Below are positions 30,319 to 41,821 of a stretch of DNA of 64,000 nt, piece after piece. The stretch covers positions 1 through 64,000 of the forward strand of contig CM032801.1 in the NCBI GenBank assembly GCA_019155185.1, written 5' to 3'. A program made the position numbers and the translations under genes. A model generated the notes under the pieces. The model was not told where the DNA came from and did not search any database. It was given only the letters and a program-made list of their open reading frames with translations. Each line of letters opens with the position of its first letter. Position 1 is the stretch's first letter. The DNA comes from Beaufortia kweichowensis. Taxonomy: Eukaryota > Chordata > Actinopteri > Cypriniformes > Gastromyzontidae.

Positions 30319-32576
30319 TCAAGACATTAATTTTGGTCTTTTTCTTTTCAGGTTTGTGTCTGCATGTAACCACTCAGAGCAAGGGGTCAGATAGGACAGT
30401 CGCTTTTTAGGAGGAACACTAAGGCCTTTCCAATTTTCAATAGGGTCTTTTTCTTCTGATGGTTGCTCAACCTCTGTATCCTGTTTGCTATGGGCTGATT
30501 TTGGCACAGTCTTAGGATTATTTGTCTCAGTGTGCTCTGCTGTTTTCACTGGTGCAGCAGAAAGCCTCATATTGCCCTCAAGGAATTCAAGGTGGCGTAT
30601 GACAAAACGGTCAATTCGGATTGGCAGGCTTTCATGTTTGAAGAGACCATGTTTTATGTTTTTAAATTCAGCCTCAACATTTGCAGAGCTTGCTGTGTTG
30701 TGCATACTTTTGAAGTGTGGAACCATCACAGCTGTCCAAAGAGGGAGGTAGCATGCCATTCTTACAATATTTGGAACAAGCTCTGGAAGGAAATGCAGGT
30801 TGTCTCTGTCACCATGATGTGCTGCATTCTTATGACTTTCTTCACAGATTTCTGTGACCCACATTTTCAAATCTGTGTGGATTGTCTCAATTCCAGTCAC
30901 CTCTACTGAATGGTCTTCTTCAGTGACACATGGCAAGGTCCCCTCTGCAATTCGTCTTTTCAACTGTGCTTTGCATGTTTCAGAGACAACAGGTATTCCT
31001 TTGTCATCATTCCCTTCTGATTCACTGAAGGCAACAACTGCAATTGAATAAATGAGCTCCCTTGCATCTTCTAGAGAATCACACTGTAAAAGTTGTGCCA
31101 TTGCACGGAGATAGAATTCTCTAACTCTGTTTCCTTTTTGTCTCAGGCATTCCCACCGGCTGATAAGCTTGATGCAGTGTGCAACATCTACTCTAATGAA
31201 GCAGGATGGTAGCTGTAAGTCGTTGGACTTCTTTGTCAGTACTCCAAAGCATTGATTGATGTAAGTTTTTAAATCTGAGTGAGGAGTGAAAGCCTTAACG
31301 AGTCCTCCAAGCAATGCCAAGGAGAAATCACAGACCGTCTCTTTGGGCAGAGAAGCACCTGCTCGTTCAGTAAGCCAGTTTGCAATAGAATTAATAGTGT
31401 GGTTCTCTGATAGCATTTGCACTACTGGTATATGATCTCCCTGTGAGCACAAAACTCCTTGGTACAAAAAGATATGCCCAGAATTGCCACATGGTTTTTT
31501 AATTTTTTTCACAACTGTACCTGTTGCATCAAAACTCACAAAGGAACCAGAGTGCTTGGATTTCTTTTGATGAACTTGCATCTGAGATGGAGTCCAGTAA
31601 TGACAAAAAAACCTATCGAGGCCTATGTCATGGATGCTTCCATTGTGGGGAACACTGTATTTAAGTAGATGCAATGACATGATGGGGTCTTTGTCTGCAA
31701 GCTCTTTGTCACCCATTTCTTGTTTGGCTTTTCTTAATGTTGCCAGATTTGGTAGGTGGCTAGGCTGTGGGTCTCCCACATTCATCATTTTGTGAGCCTC
31801 AGCTGCTCGCCATACATGTGCTGGTTTTCGTCCATCCCAGAGTTCTTTGGACACACATGCTCTCAGGGACCCTGACAACTTGCGTTTTGCTTTGCCAGTG
31901 TGAAGACTGTCATCAACATTGCGCATAATGCATTTAAAAACAACTGGATCGTTAGCTGCTGGGATTTTTTCAGCTATTACAGACAGCTCTGCATCACACT
32001 CTATGCAGTAGCCAATTATATCGATATAGTGAGATGTAACATTTGGATAGACTTTTGCTCTCCTGAATCAAGAGTGCACAAGGTCTTGATATTTTTCCAT
32101 ATCTCTTCATAAAGAATGTGAGTCCATGCACCAGGTTTTAGGATTGTGTATTCCCTTTTACATGTGCTAAGTGATTTGTCCTTGTACACAACTTTTTCAG
32201 GCCAGACTTCAATCCATTTTTGATGAGAGAGACTTATTTCAAACTGGATGTCATAGCATTGATGTTGGTGATTTGTGTCTGAAACTGGGAAATCCAAAAT
32301 GTCTGATGTTTCTTGTGAGCTGTAAGGGTTTGGATGCGTGTCTTGAACATTGGTGTCACTTTTGTATAGCCCAAGGATTTTCCATATATTGTGCCTGTTT
32401 GCTTTAACAAACGTATAAAGGTTCTTTGGTGAAACTTTGTTGTTTAGTTGTTTGCTTAAATCCACCCACACCTTTTCTGAGGGAACTGCTATATTCAATC
32501 CAGAAATAATCTGTTCCTTTGCAGCAGTGATGACATTAATGATGTCATCACTTCCACAGGCAGGTCTTCTTGGCAT
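30319..32576 (-). pseudogene. MULE-like DDE transposase
   Basis: The N-terminal frame (32576 to about 32050; MPRRPACGSDDIINVITAA) shifts near 32045, and the main 535-residue frame follows. A Cys-Cys...Cys...His pattern (GYCIECDAEL, then VFKCIMRNVDDSLH and KRKLSGSLR) may be a zinc finger of FLYWCH/WRKY-GCM1 style. The catalytic core shows SFDATG (Asp 133 of the main frame), TVCDFSLALLGG (Asp 200), the C-H pair of SCFIRVDVAHCIKL (Cys 242, His 250) and SANVEAEFKNIKH (Glu 418/420), as in MULE transposases. Only one frameshift breaks about 750 codons, so it was active fairly recently. It continues into the USP-like part. Confidence 0.75.
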
Positions 32577-33639
32577 CTAACCAAAACAGGAATGATTTTA
32601 ATGTAATCCCTGGGCCAGTGGCACTCATGCATTACTTGCAGTGCATAAACAGGTAGCACACACTAATATAACATACTTGTTTATTTTTACTGTTGTAAAA
32701 ATTGTTACTTTTAAAAAGTTTAGTTACTGTTACTTTTCTTATGACTCGATGTGGTGTCATTGACTTTTATAAATAGATTGATTTATATAAATCAATCAGA
32801 TTCTAATAAATCTGACTGATGTCTTTTTTCTTAGCTCAACTAAATTGGTGATCCAAATCATTGGAAGGAAAAATAACAGAAAACTAAGGCCTTTTATTAT
32901 TTTAAATATTAAAATCAAATGCCTTCAGTAATAGAAGACATTTGTGGTACATTGAGGTAGCTTATCATTTCTGAAGCTTAATATGAATTAATATTAAAAA
33001 TGTTTTTCCTCTTTAACATGTGTGTCTATCAATTTAAGTATCCTGTAAATTGTTCTAACCTACACTTATGATTTTTGTACTTTTTCTTAAATATTTTGTC
33101 TCAGAGCACATGCTTACCTTTCTCCACAACCAGAGGTTATTTCCTGTTTTCTTTTCCCACTGTTCATTGCTTTGGGTAAATAAACTTTTTTAAGGGGGCA
33201 GAAAGACATTATTCCTTCGTTCAAAAGCATATAAGACACCACACAGTTATACTGTTTTTATTTCATTTTTATTTTAAAATCAAGGATCAGTCACACTACA
33301 ATAGTGCTTACATTCAGACAACTCGGTTTTAGGATATTTCCTAACTCAAACCCGGAAATAACGTCTGGATATAGTTACATTAAAAGTATTTAGTAGTATT
33401 AAAACATTATAATTTATTAACTTAAAAAGAGAGCCGTTCCAGACGATATTTCCGAGTTGAGGTGGAAAATATTGGAACGCTGCATTACAGGTTAGTGCAA
33501 GTCAGATAAGACTGAATCAAATCAGTAAAACATGTCAATAACGATAACAATCAGCACCGATCTGGACAGAAAGCAGCCAGAGATGTGCGCTGTTTTGTGC
33601 CACAGAAAGAAACATCATAACTGCTATCTTTAAACATTA
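32577..33639. other. MULE interior upstream of the gene
   Basis: AT-rich with no coding frame; on the minus strand this is the promoter side. An ACTGATTT/AATCTGA-type imperfect inverted motif lies near 32780-32815. No element recognised. Confidence 0.45.
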
Positions 33640-33794
33640 GGTATGTTCGACTTCATGTGGATGACGCGGCCCATCACAGTACCGCGAGAGCGGTTGGAGA
33701 ATTATAGAGTACTGAACACAGAGCTGTGCTCTCGCGATACTTTGATGTCTTAAGCCGATCAATCTGCGCAGTTCCACATGAAGTCGAGCATACC
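33640..33794. repeat. 155-bp palindromic MITE at inner end of right arm
   Basis: GGTATGTTCGACTTCATGTGG at the left is matched by CCACATGAAGTCGAGCATACC at the right. The left arm of the MULE also ends with GGGTATGTTCGACTTCATG, so the end of the long inverted repeat coincides with this family's terminus. Target duplication not clear. Confidence 0.7.
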
Positions 33795-34529
33795 CAATGT
33801 CTGAAGATGAGAGTGTTTCTTTCTGAGGGACCCGATTGAAGGCGATGTTGAGGACATGGGATGGAGAGAAAAACCTTCTTGTTATATCTTCACTTCAGGA
33901 GAAGTCACAGCGTTTGTTTCACGGGGTGAGGTGGAGAATGACAGCTCGTACAGGTTAGTTTTTTGTTATATTTAAGAGAAGATCATTGTAACCGGGTTTT
34001 TTTTAAGAGCTCAAACCGGCACAAATAGAGCACAAACAAACGCTTTCTGTTTGAGATGCTTTAGGCGACATGGGGTGGAGAGTGACGTCACGGCCCTAAA
34101 TACTTTTCGTTATATTCAAGGCAGGGAAAAAAATACAATGGTCATTTTAATGGCACAAACCAGCACAAACCGAGCACAAACGAACAACACCTGTTTGGAG
34201 TGATTTAGGCGACATGGGGTGGAGAGTGACGTCACAGGTCTTAAAAACTTTATTGTTATATCTCATGAAGGAATGTAGTTACAGGGTTTGTTTTAATGGC
34301 ACAAACCAGCACAAATCGAAAGCACAAAACGAACTGCGGATCTGATGCGATTTGCACTACATGGGGTGGAGAGTGACGCCGCGATCCAAAGAAATAATGT
34401 TTAATATCTCCGAATCCAAAACAGCACAAATGTTCGTTTTTGCGGCACAAATCAGCACAAACACAGCACAAACAGATGGTATAGTTTTAGTTACTCTTTA
34501 TTTATATGGGGTGCCAACTTCACAGAGGT
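33777..34529. repeat. MULE right inverted-repeat arm
   Basis: Complement of the left arm without the nested MITE. Contains GAGAGTGACGTCAC at about 34080 and 34226 and a decayed third copy (GTGACGCCGC) at about 34371, plus GCACAAA words throughout. Small differences from the left arm show the arms have diverged slightly. Confidence 0.88.
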
Positions 34530-37500
34530 CGTTATTTTTGTTTGTCAAGCAGCACAAATCTGATTTCTGTTTCATTCAAGAGTCACACTCAGTTCCGGAC
34601 GATGGTAGATTATGGAGATCCCAATGGGGGAATGATATGTGGCAAGCTCATGGGTCTGAACACTCTGCTGGTGTTGCGACTCTAAAATATAATTTTCGAG
34701 GGACTATTCTTTTATCTGTCAGTGATACATCAGGTCATTTTATTTTTCAAGTATTAACCATTGAAAATTTTACTTTGATAGTTATTAATATATATGGCTA
34801 TAATTCTAACCATGAGAACGACATAATGCTTGAAACCTTAGAGAACCATATACAAAATACCCTTAATAACTTTCCAAATTCAGGTATAGTAATGGGGGTT
34901 TTAACATGATTCTGGATAACTATATTGATTGTTGGCCTCCACGTGCTTCCACTGCAGTAAATGATAACTTAACTTTATTTATGAAAAAATTTAACTTGAT
35001 TGATGTATGGAGATTTAACAACCCTAACATAAGTGTTTTTACTTGGAGTAATAGAAGTGCCACCAGACGTTCACGATTGGACTTTTGGTTAGTTTCTGAT
35101 CATTTAAATATTGATAAAATATCAGTTAATATTATCACATAACCCCACCCTCACATAACCCCATTAACAGATCATAATGCAGTCTCCATCTTTATCTTTT
35201 TGCACTCTGCCCCCTCCACAAGATGTAGGAATGCTTACTGGAAACTAAACGGTTCGCTTCTACCACACGATGAGGTAAAATCAGACATAAAGAAGCTAAT
35301 AGTGAAATTCTGGAATAAAGAAAAGTCCGAGGATGCTTTTGGTAGCAATTGGGAACTTTTAAAATTTAAATCTGGCCAATATTTGAGGAATTATGGTAGT
35401 ATCTTATCCAAAAACCGTAAATTGGAGGAAGAAAGAGTGGTCTCTACAATAATTTCCTTGTACCAGAAGGACCCTGCAGATATATCACAAGAGGAACGAC
35501 TAACTTTAATTTCGGAACAACTTAAACTAAATGAGATCTTTTCCAACAGAGCAAAAGGTGCCTTTATAAGGTCAAGGAAAAGGTGGATTGAAGAAGGGGA
35601 GCAGAACTCTGCCTATTTTTTTTGTCTTAGAAAGATATCGTGGGAAATTTAATTTAATCCAGCAACTTAATATTAACAATACTGTAACTGATAATCTGAA
35701 GAGCATAGCTGTTTTCTGTGCGGACTTCTATAGAAATTTATACAAATCCAAATATTGCCATCAATCTTCCACTACATTCTTGAACTCTTTTATCGTCACT
35801 CCAATCTCTCAAGATGATAGGAAACTCTGCGATGACCCTATAACCTTGCAGGAAATTACATTTGCAATTGAACATTGTAAAACTAACATATCTCCTGGTG
35901 TTGATGGCCTCTCCGCAGAATTTTATCAGGCCTTTACACAAGATTTAGCTCCATTTCTACTTGAAGTAATATTAGAAAGTGTTGAAAAAGGTTCGTTACC
36001 TCCTTCGTTGACCCAAGGCTTAATTACGTTAATCCCCAAACCCAATAAGGATCCACTGTTTATAGATAATTGGCGTCCTATTTCGTTATTGAACACTGAC
36101 TACAAAATATTTGCCTCGATCATTGCAAAACGATTAAAAAGTGTTTTAGACCCTATTATTGATGAAGTCCAATCAGGATTCATGAGAAAAAGACACATCT
36201 CAAACAATATTCGGCTTGTCTTAGATATAATTGATTATTCATTTTTATGTCCTGATGATAGTTATATCTTTTTCTTGGACTTCTATAAAGCCTTTGACAC
36301 AGTAGAACATAACTTTATATTTCAAACTATTGAGAAATTTGGTTTTGGTGATTTTTTTTCTGTAAAGCTGTTAGAACAATGTACTGCAAAGGCAATAGCT
36401 CTATCAGACTAAAAAATGGGACTTCACCTAGATTTGAGCTGCAAAGAGGCATCCGACAGGGCTTATGCTCTCAACTTCTTTCCACCCATATTAAAAATAG
36501 TACTTTAAAAGGAATTTCAATTGCAGACAGAGAAGTTATCCTCACCCAACTAGCAGATGATACTACTTTATTTTTAAAAGATGCCAGCCAAGTGCCAATC
36601 GCTATCAAAACAATAGAATTATTTTCAGCAGCTTCTGGACTCTGCTTAAATCTGAAGAAGTGTGAACTTTTTTCCCTTAAAGAAAACGACACCTCCCAGA
36701 TCTGTGGCATACCAATCAAAGATAAGATCACTTAGCTAGGGATTACTATAATGAAAAATGAGGAGGAGAGATGCTCTGTAAACTTTAATTTGATTTATGA
36801 TAAGACAAAGAAAAAGCTAAATCAATGGCTGCAGAGGGATTTATCCTTGAAAGGACGAGTATTGTTGACAAAGGCAGAAGGTTTATCCCGTCTTACATAT
36901 GCAGCTATCCCATTGTTTGTCAACAAAAGCTCTGTAATTCTATTGATAATTCACTTTTCAATTTTATTTGGAAAAACAAGACGCATTATGTGAAAAAATC
37001 TGTTTTTATGAACACCTTTGAATGTGGTGGCCTAAACTTTCTTGACTTTACAACCCTTAATAATACTTTTAAAATTAATTGGATAAAGCATTTTCTAAAG
37101 AATCCCACACCTACATGGAATTTTATAAGATTAACTATATCTTCTCTAAGGTTGGTGGTCTAGAATTCTTACTTTTATGTGACTATAAAATAGAAAAAAG
37201 TCGCTTAATTTTATCTAAATTCCATAAACAAATGCTCTTAGCATGGTCACTAATTTACAAACATAATTTCTCCCCACATAGGTGCTTCATCTGGAATAAT
37301 CGGCTTATTAATTTCAAGAATAAATCCTTATTTTATAAAACTTGGTTCAATAATAACATAATTCTAGTGTCCCAACTAACAAATGATAGTGGATCATTGC
37401 TAAATTATTCTGAATTCCCATCTGGTATTTTAATAATCTTAAAAGGGGCTGGAAAACCAGATTGCCTACCAGATCTGGACCCTAAGTTGACAGCAGTTGG

Positions 37501-38219
37501 TAATTTATGTTTCGCAACCACAACGAGGAATAATAACCGTAATATTCGCTCTTTATTCCAGAGAGATGTCACCAGCACACCTAATGTTGTTCCCTATTGG
37601 TCTAACTTTGTTGACAACCTGAAGTGGGGGAATATATGGAACCTTCCTTACAAATACCTCCTTACGAATAAAGTAAGAGAAATCTCTTACATAGGTATTA
37701 TCCTGCTAAGCATTATCTCCTTAGGTTTAAGCCTGACATATGTGTTAACTGTTCTTATGTGGAATATGTCCAGAAACTATGATACATCTGTTCTGGCAAT
37801 GTCCTTACACCATCTCTATCTGGAAAGATCTGTCCCGATACATTACTGTTAAACTTATTGCTGATTTTTCTTTGTTGTGGAAAAATGTACTGTTTGGTTT
37901 CCATGATAACAAGAGTAAGAAACAGAAAGAAATATACCTAATTAATCTATTGATCATTTTAGGGAAATATCATATTCACAAAGCCAAATTTAGTAATTCT
38001 AAACCTTCTTTTATTGCTTTTGGTAAGGAGACGGAACAGTACATTAAATCCATCCATGACTCAAAAAACAAGAAGGCTGCTAAAACCATTCAGTTATGTG
38101 TATTTATTTAAAACTCCCCCTGGCCCTGTTCTTGTCTATTGTTTATTGTTTCTGTATTAATGACTCTATTTGTGTGTTCTTACTGTTTGTATTGTAAAGA
38201 TTTAATAAAGTTAAAAAAA
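34530..38219 (+). pseudogene. Tx1/L1-like LINE ORF2, endonuclease-RT, decayed
   Basis: Continues the frame begun at 26990. Endonuclease: CFIQESHS, FTLIVINIYGYNSN, a GGDFN-like site damaged by a frameshift near 34900, SRLDFWLVSDHL and LTDHNAV. RT: DGLSAEFYQAFTQDLAP, LITLIPKPNKDP, NWRPISLLNTDYKIFASIIA, IFFLDFYKAFDTVEH, LQRGIRQGLCSQL and LADDTTLF, where the usual YADD Tyr is Leu. A C-terminal domain follows, with NMSRNYDTSVLAMSLHHLYL replacing a Cys/His knuckle. At least six frameshifts or stops. It ends with AATAAAGTTAAAAAAAAA about 420 bp upstream of cfap36. Confidence 0.85.
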
Positions 38220-38222
38220 AAC

Positions 38223-38484
38223 GACCAATTACTCCCTAATTAACAAGCTGATGAGCTGAATCAGGTGTTTCACATAGGGAGAGTGTATTGTTATAATTGT
38301 GGCCTTGTAACAGTTTCCTATACAATTTTTAAGTGGTGCCTGTCCGGTTAAATAAATCTTCGCTTTTAAATGCACTTCAGTGCGCCGTTATGAATGAAAA
38401 CCATGTTCATTTATTATTGACAGGAAGACTTTTATTTTGAAATGAGCCATTTCACACATTAGCGCTTTCCGTGTGCTCTCACGG
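38223..38484. other. Upstream region of cfap36
   Basis: Sequence between the LINE 3' end and the GC-richer core promoter. TTAAATAAATC near 38349 and no TATA box close to the start codon. Nothing else recognised. Confidence 0.4.
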
Positions 38485-38513
38485 CGACGTCACTGCCTGG
38501 TTGCTATGGTTGC
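38485..38513 (+). promoter_or_regulatory. CRE-like and RFX X-box motifs before cfap36
   Basis: CGACGTCA (38485-38492) differs by one base from the CRE palindrome. GTTGCTATGGTTGC (38500-38513) reads on the minus strand GCAACC-AT-AGCAAC, one base off the RFX X-box GTNRCC(N0-3)RGYAAC, with a perfect right half. RFX factors drive ciliary genes, which fits the adjacent exon. The X-box lies about 127-140 bp before the first ATG, the usual position. Confidence 0.65.
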
Positions 38514-38639
38514 AGATTATGTTGCACACATCCGGTGTGGCCCGAGATTGTCAGGTCGCGTTTGTTTATCACAGTTCTCTCTGCTGGAATGGACAGTGAA
38601 TACATGTGAGCATGTGCTTTAGTCATGTAAGTGTGTGAG

Positions 38640-38748
38640 ATGATGATGGCGGATGAGAGCGAGTGGCTGCTCGAGAGCATCGCGGGGTATCTGAGCAGTC
38701 CGGACTGGATCATCCCGATCACGGACTTCATGGAGAACAAATGCTCAG
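38640..38748 (+). CDS. cfap36: cfap36 (ccdc104) coding exon 1
   Basis: The exon encodes MMMADESEWLLESIAGYL, then SSPDWIIPITDFMENKCS, and stops at a CAG|GTAATC donor in phase 1. It matches the start of CFAP36/CCDC104 (EVEWVVESIAGFLRGPDW, then PILDFVEQKC in mammals). CFAP36 is a cilia-associated protein with an ARL2BP-like N-terminal domain that binds ARL3. Three consecutive ATGs open the frame; the third has G at +4 and begins the conserved MADE. The next exon (VFDDEEE in relatives) was not found, so intron 1 probably exceeds 25 kb and is filled by the mobile elements below. No sign of damage. Confidence 0.88.
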
Positions 38749-39474
38749 GTAATCATATAAAAGACATACAAATAAAACATATCAAATGCTCATGTAACTT
38801 TTAATTTGATACTACACGAAATGTGTTTTGTACTGTTTCAAAGCAGCTTTACTGTAAATGCATGTTAATACAGAGGTCTCTCCCTTTTCTCTTCCTCTCT
38901 CTCTGTTTTTTAACGGAAATAAAATGTTATCCATTACCTTATCCATGTTACAATCATATAGAGTACACATCACTATAAAGTACAATCTATGTTTTGCCGT
39001 TTATTTGTGTTTCATCATTTATCTAATTAAAATAAGCCAAACACATGGTCACACACTATACAGAAGATTTAATTCATATACAGCTCTTTAATCAGGGGTG
39101 TGTCCAGTGTTTTATATATGGGGTGGCAATGCCTAAATATAAAACACACAAGTCTGTATTACTGCAGTTGTGATGGCATGAATATGAGCAGGAATTTGCT
39201 CTGCTGTTCAGACTAGTGAGTGTAAGCTGCTTTCAGTTTAGTTCAATGGCTAAATAAATTAAGCCAGCTGTATGTTGGCTATCCACCTTATTTTTGACGC
39301 AGAAGTAAACGATGTGACGTACTTCCTTTTTGTTTTGAGACTTCCTATTTAATAGCCGGATAGTGGAAAACAATGCTGTGGGATCAGGCGTAAAACATGA
39401 TTAAAACGAATGGGAAATATTTTTCACACGATGTATAACACAATGTGAGGATGAAATGAAGAAGTGGCCTGATA
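38749..39474. other. cfap36 intron 1, first part
   Basis: No coding sequence. Around 39280-39345 ATCCACCTTATTTTTG and GATGTGACGTACTTCCTTTT match the two ends of the element at 54440-55410, suggesting a short relict of the same family. Confidence 0.5.
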
Positions 39475-40515
39475 CAGTTAGGTCCATATATATTTGGACA
39501 CAGGCACAATTTTCATAGTTTTGGCTCTTTATGCCACCAGAATAAAATTAAAACAAAACAATCCAAATGAATTTGAAGTGCAGACTTTCAGCTTTCAATT
39601 AAATGGTTGAACATAAATATCAAGTACACATTTTAGAAACTGCAACCATTTTGATACGCAGTCCCCCCTTTTCAGGGGCTCAAATGTAATTAGACAAATG
39701 AATATAATCATAAATAAAATGACTGCCTGAAGTCTGGAACCCATGGACTTTACCAAAGACTGGGTTTCCTCCTTTCTGATGCTTTGCCAGGCTCTTAACT
39801 GCAGCTGTCTTCAGTTGTTCCTTGTTTGTGGGTCTTTCTGCCTTTAGTTTTGCCTTCAGCAAATGAAATGCATGCTCAACTGGGTTCAGATCAGGTGATT
39901 GACTCGGCCATTGCAGAATATTCCAATTCTTTTCCTTCAAAAACTCCTAGATTGCTTTTGCAGTGTGTTTTGGATCATTGTCCATCTGTACTGTGAAGCG
40001 CCATCCAATCAAATTCCGCGCATTTGGCTGAATCTGGCCTGACAGTATATCTCTAAACACTGCTTCTGTCTTCTGCCACATCATCATTAAACACCGGTGA
40101 CCCGCTGGAAGCCATGCATGCCCATGCCATCACACTGCCTCCACCATGTTTTACAGATGATGTTGTGTGCTTTGGATCATGAGCTGTTCCAAGCCTTCTC
40201 TGGCTAATCTTAGTTTCATCTGTCCAAAGCTTTTCCAGAACAGGTCTGGCTTTTTTTTACATGTTTTTAGTCTAATCTGGTTTTTCTATTTTTGAGGCTT
40301 ATAAATGGTTTGCACCGTGTAGTGAACCCTCTGTATTTGTTCTTGTGAAGTCTTCTCTTAATTGTAGACTTTGACAGTGATACGCCTACCTCCTGGAGAG
40401 TGTCCTTCACTTGTCTGGATGTTGTGAATGGGTTTTTCTTTACCATAGAGAGGATCCTGCGATCATTCACCACTGTTGTATTCCGTGGACATCCAGGTCT
40501 TTTTATGTTACCATA
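39475..40515 (-). pseudogene. Tc1-like transposase and left terminal repeat
   Basis: Starts CAGTTAGGTCCATATATATT after a TA target. On the minus strand an HTH segment (ILSMVKKNPFTTSRQVKDTL, VSLSKSTIKRRLHKNKYRGF) precedes a broken middle and the C-terminal catalytic part WPSQSPDLNPVEHAFHLLKA (the third acidic residue region, NPxEH), with KLKAERPTNKEQLKTAAVKS. Tc1 transposases are about 340 residues; here several stops intervene and the N-terminus and the right terminal repeat are missing. Confidence 0.85.
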
Positions 40516-40819
40516 CTAGTGCATGCAATAAGAAATAACTATTTTTCCAAATAAATTCAGGTGAATTCAGGTTTTCATATAGCAGCGATTTAAACACGCG
40601 TGTTCCTACCTGCCCTTCAGTTAAATGACGGCTTAGGGATGCCAGATATGCGTAACTAAAAAAGCTCAATAGACAATCAAAACTACACTAATGACCCTAG
40701 ACCAAGGACCAGAACTTTGCTTTCATAAATAAAGTCACTAGATCTTTAGATTGATAGCTACAATCCAAATCCTTCTCGCTTTACCCACGAAAAAGAAAAA
40801 CCAGCAGCATCTGTTTAAA

Positions 40820-41515
40820 ATAAGACCCAGTAAACCGTGCATTAAGCAACATTGCTGCTTTAGCCTGTAGATACGTGTTCAGGATGCTCTGCCGATCGGA
40901 CTGTAAGAGAGTGCAACATGCTCGCTCATAATAGAGGCGAACGCGGTCGCCGAGATGAAAACGTGTCAACTTTTCAGAATGCCGCAAGAGCATTGCAGAT
41001 CTTGTGACAAGAACCATCCAATCAGCTTCACCTTTTCCTAACACCATTAAAAGCCACATGAAAAACATGAAAAATTTACCACATGTTGCAGCGTTGTTTT
41101 TTGTTAGAACATGGTGTAAGAACGGATTGCATTATTGCATGATATTAAAAAAATGCGATAGCATGCTAAATAATGCAATATTCGATATGCGATACGACCA
41201 TTTAAATGATATTAAAATAATGTTAAAAAATTATATAACCAACATATGTTTCATGTTTCACAGAAAAGAAAGCATCAGCTGGCTCTGAAAGCTTTGCGGC
41301 TTGTTGACTTGCATCAGATCACTCGCACGGCACACTATTATGCACACGCACACATATCCAAACTAACACCCATGTGCCAGATCCTATATTATCCACTTCC
41401 ACCTAAAACTTTCACCATACGTTACTTTTTGAAGTATTAAAATAAAATCACTCTTTTTTTGCAAACCATTGCAATATGCACATTTGAAATATTTTCGATA
41501 TATTGTGCAGCCCTA
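40820..41515. mobile_element. hAT-like fragment, one end preserved
   Basis: Right end is ATATTGTGCAGCCCTA, a complement of the TAGGGCTGCAC-type hAT terminus, preceded by ATTCGATATGCGATACGA-type sequence common in such MITEs. No left end found, so the left limit is approximate. The minus frame at 40781-41068 shows no recognised domain. Confidence 0.5.
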
Positions 41516-41568
41516 TTAGGTATATGTACAGATATACAAGAAAAATAAATAGATCTACATATAATTAC

Positions 41569-41813
41569 TAGGGCTGCCCCCAAATAGTCGACTAAACGTT
41601 AGTAGATGAGAAAAGGCTTGGTCGAATACATTTTCAGTGGTCTGTTAGTCGTGAAATTACATTAAAAAACTTTTAACGCCCAGGCTTAAATCATAATAAT
41701 GTATTTAATGTGCATTAATTACCTTAATATCGTAAATGCGTGATTATTCGACTAATTGCTTAAATGAAAAACTACTAGTCGACTAGAAAAATCTTTAGTT
41801 AGGGGCAGCCCTA
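41569..41813. mobile_element. hAT-type MITE (245 bp)
   Basis: Ends TAGGGCTGCCCC and GGGGCAGCCCTA, flanked by ATAATTAC and ATAATGAC (7 of 8 bases equal). AGTCGACTA words occur at both sides inside. No coding capacity. Confidence 0.88.
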
Positions 41814-41821
41814 ATAATGAC

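Larger units (their letters stand above)
27066..34529 (-). mobile_element. MULE-like DNA transposon with protease-fused gene
   Basis: Inverted ends ACCTCTGTGAAGTTGGCACC and its complement, arms of about 0.75 kb, and 9-bp target duplication CATTATTTT (27057-27065) / CGTTATTTT (34530-34538), one mismatch. Long inverted repeats and 9-bp duplications are hallmarks of Mutator-like elements. The single minus-strand gene supports this. A 580-bp hAT MITE sits in the left arm and a small palindromic element at the inner end of the right arm. The element splits the LINE ORF2. Confidence 0.85.

Noticed and set aside
38504..38740. Minus-strand frame over the cfap36 exon
   Set aside because: Shadow of the GC-rich exon; the plus-strand frame matches CFAP36 and has a splice donor.
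40781..41068. 95-residue minus frame as a host gene
   Set aside because: Lies within hAT-like sequence and has no domain or splice context.
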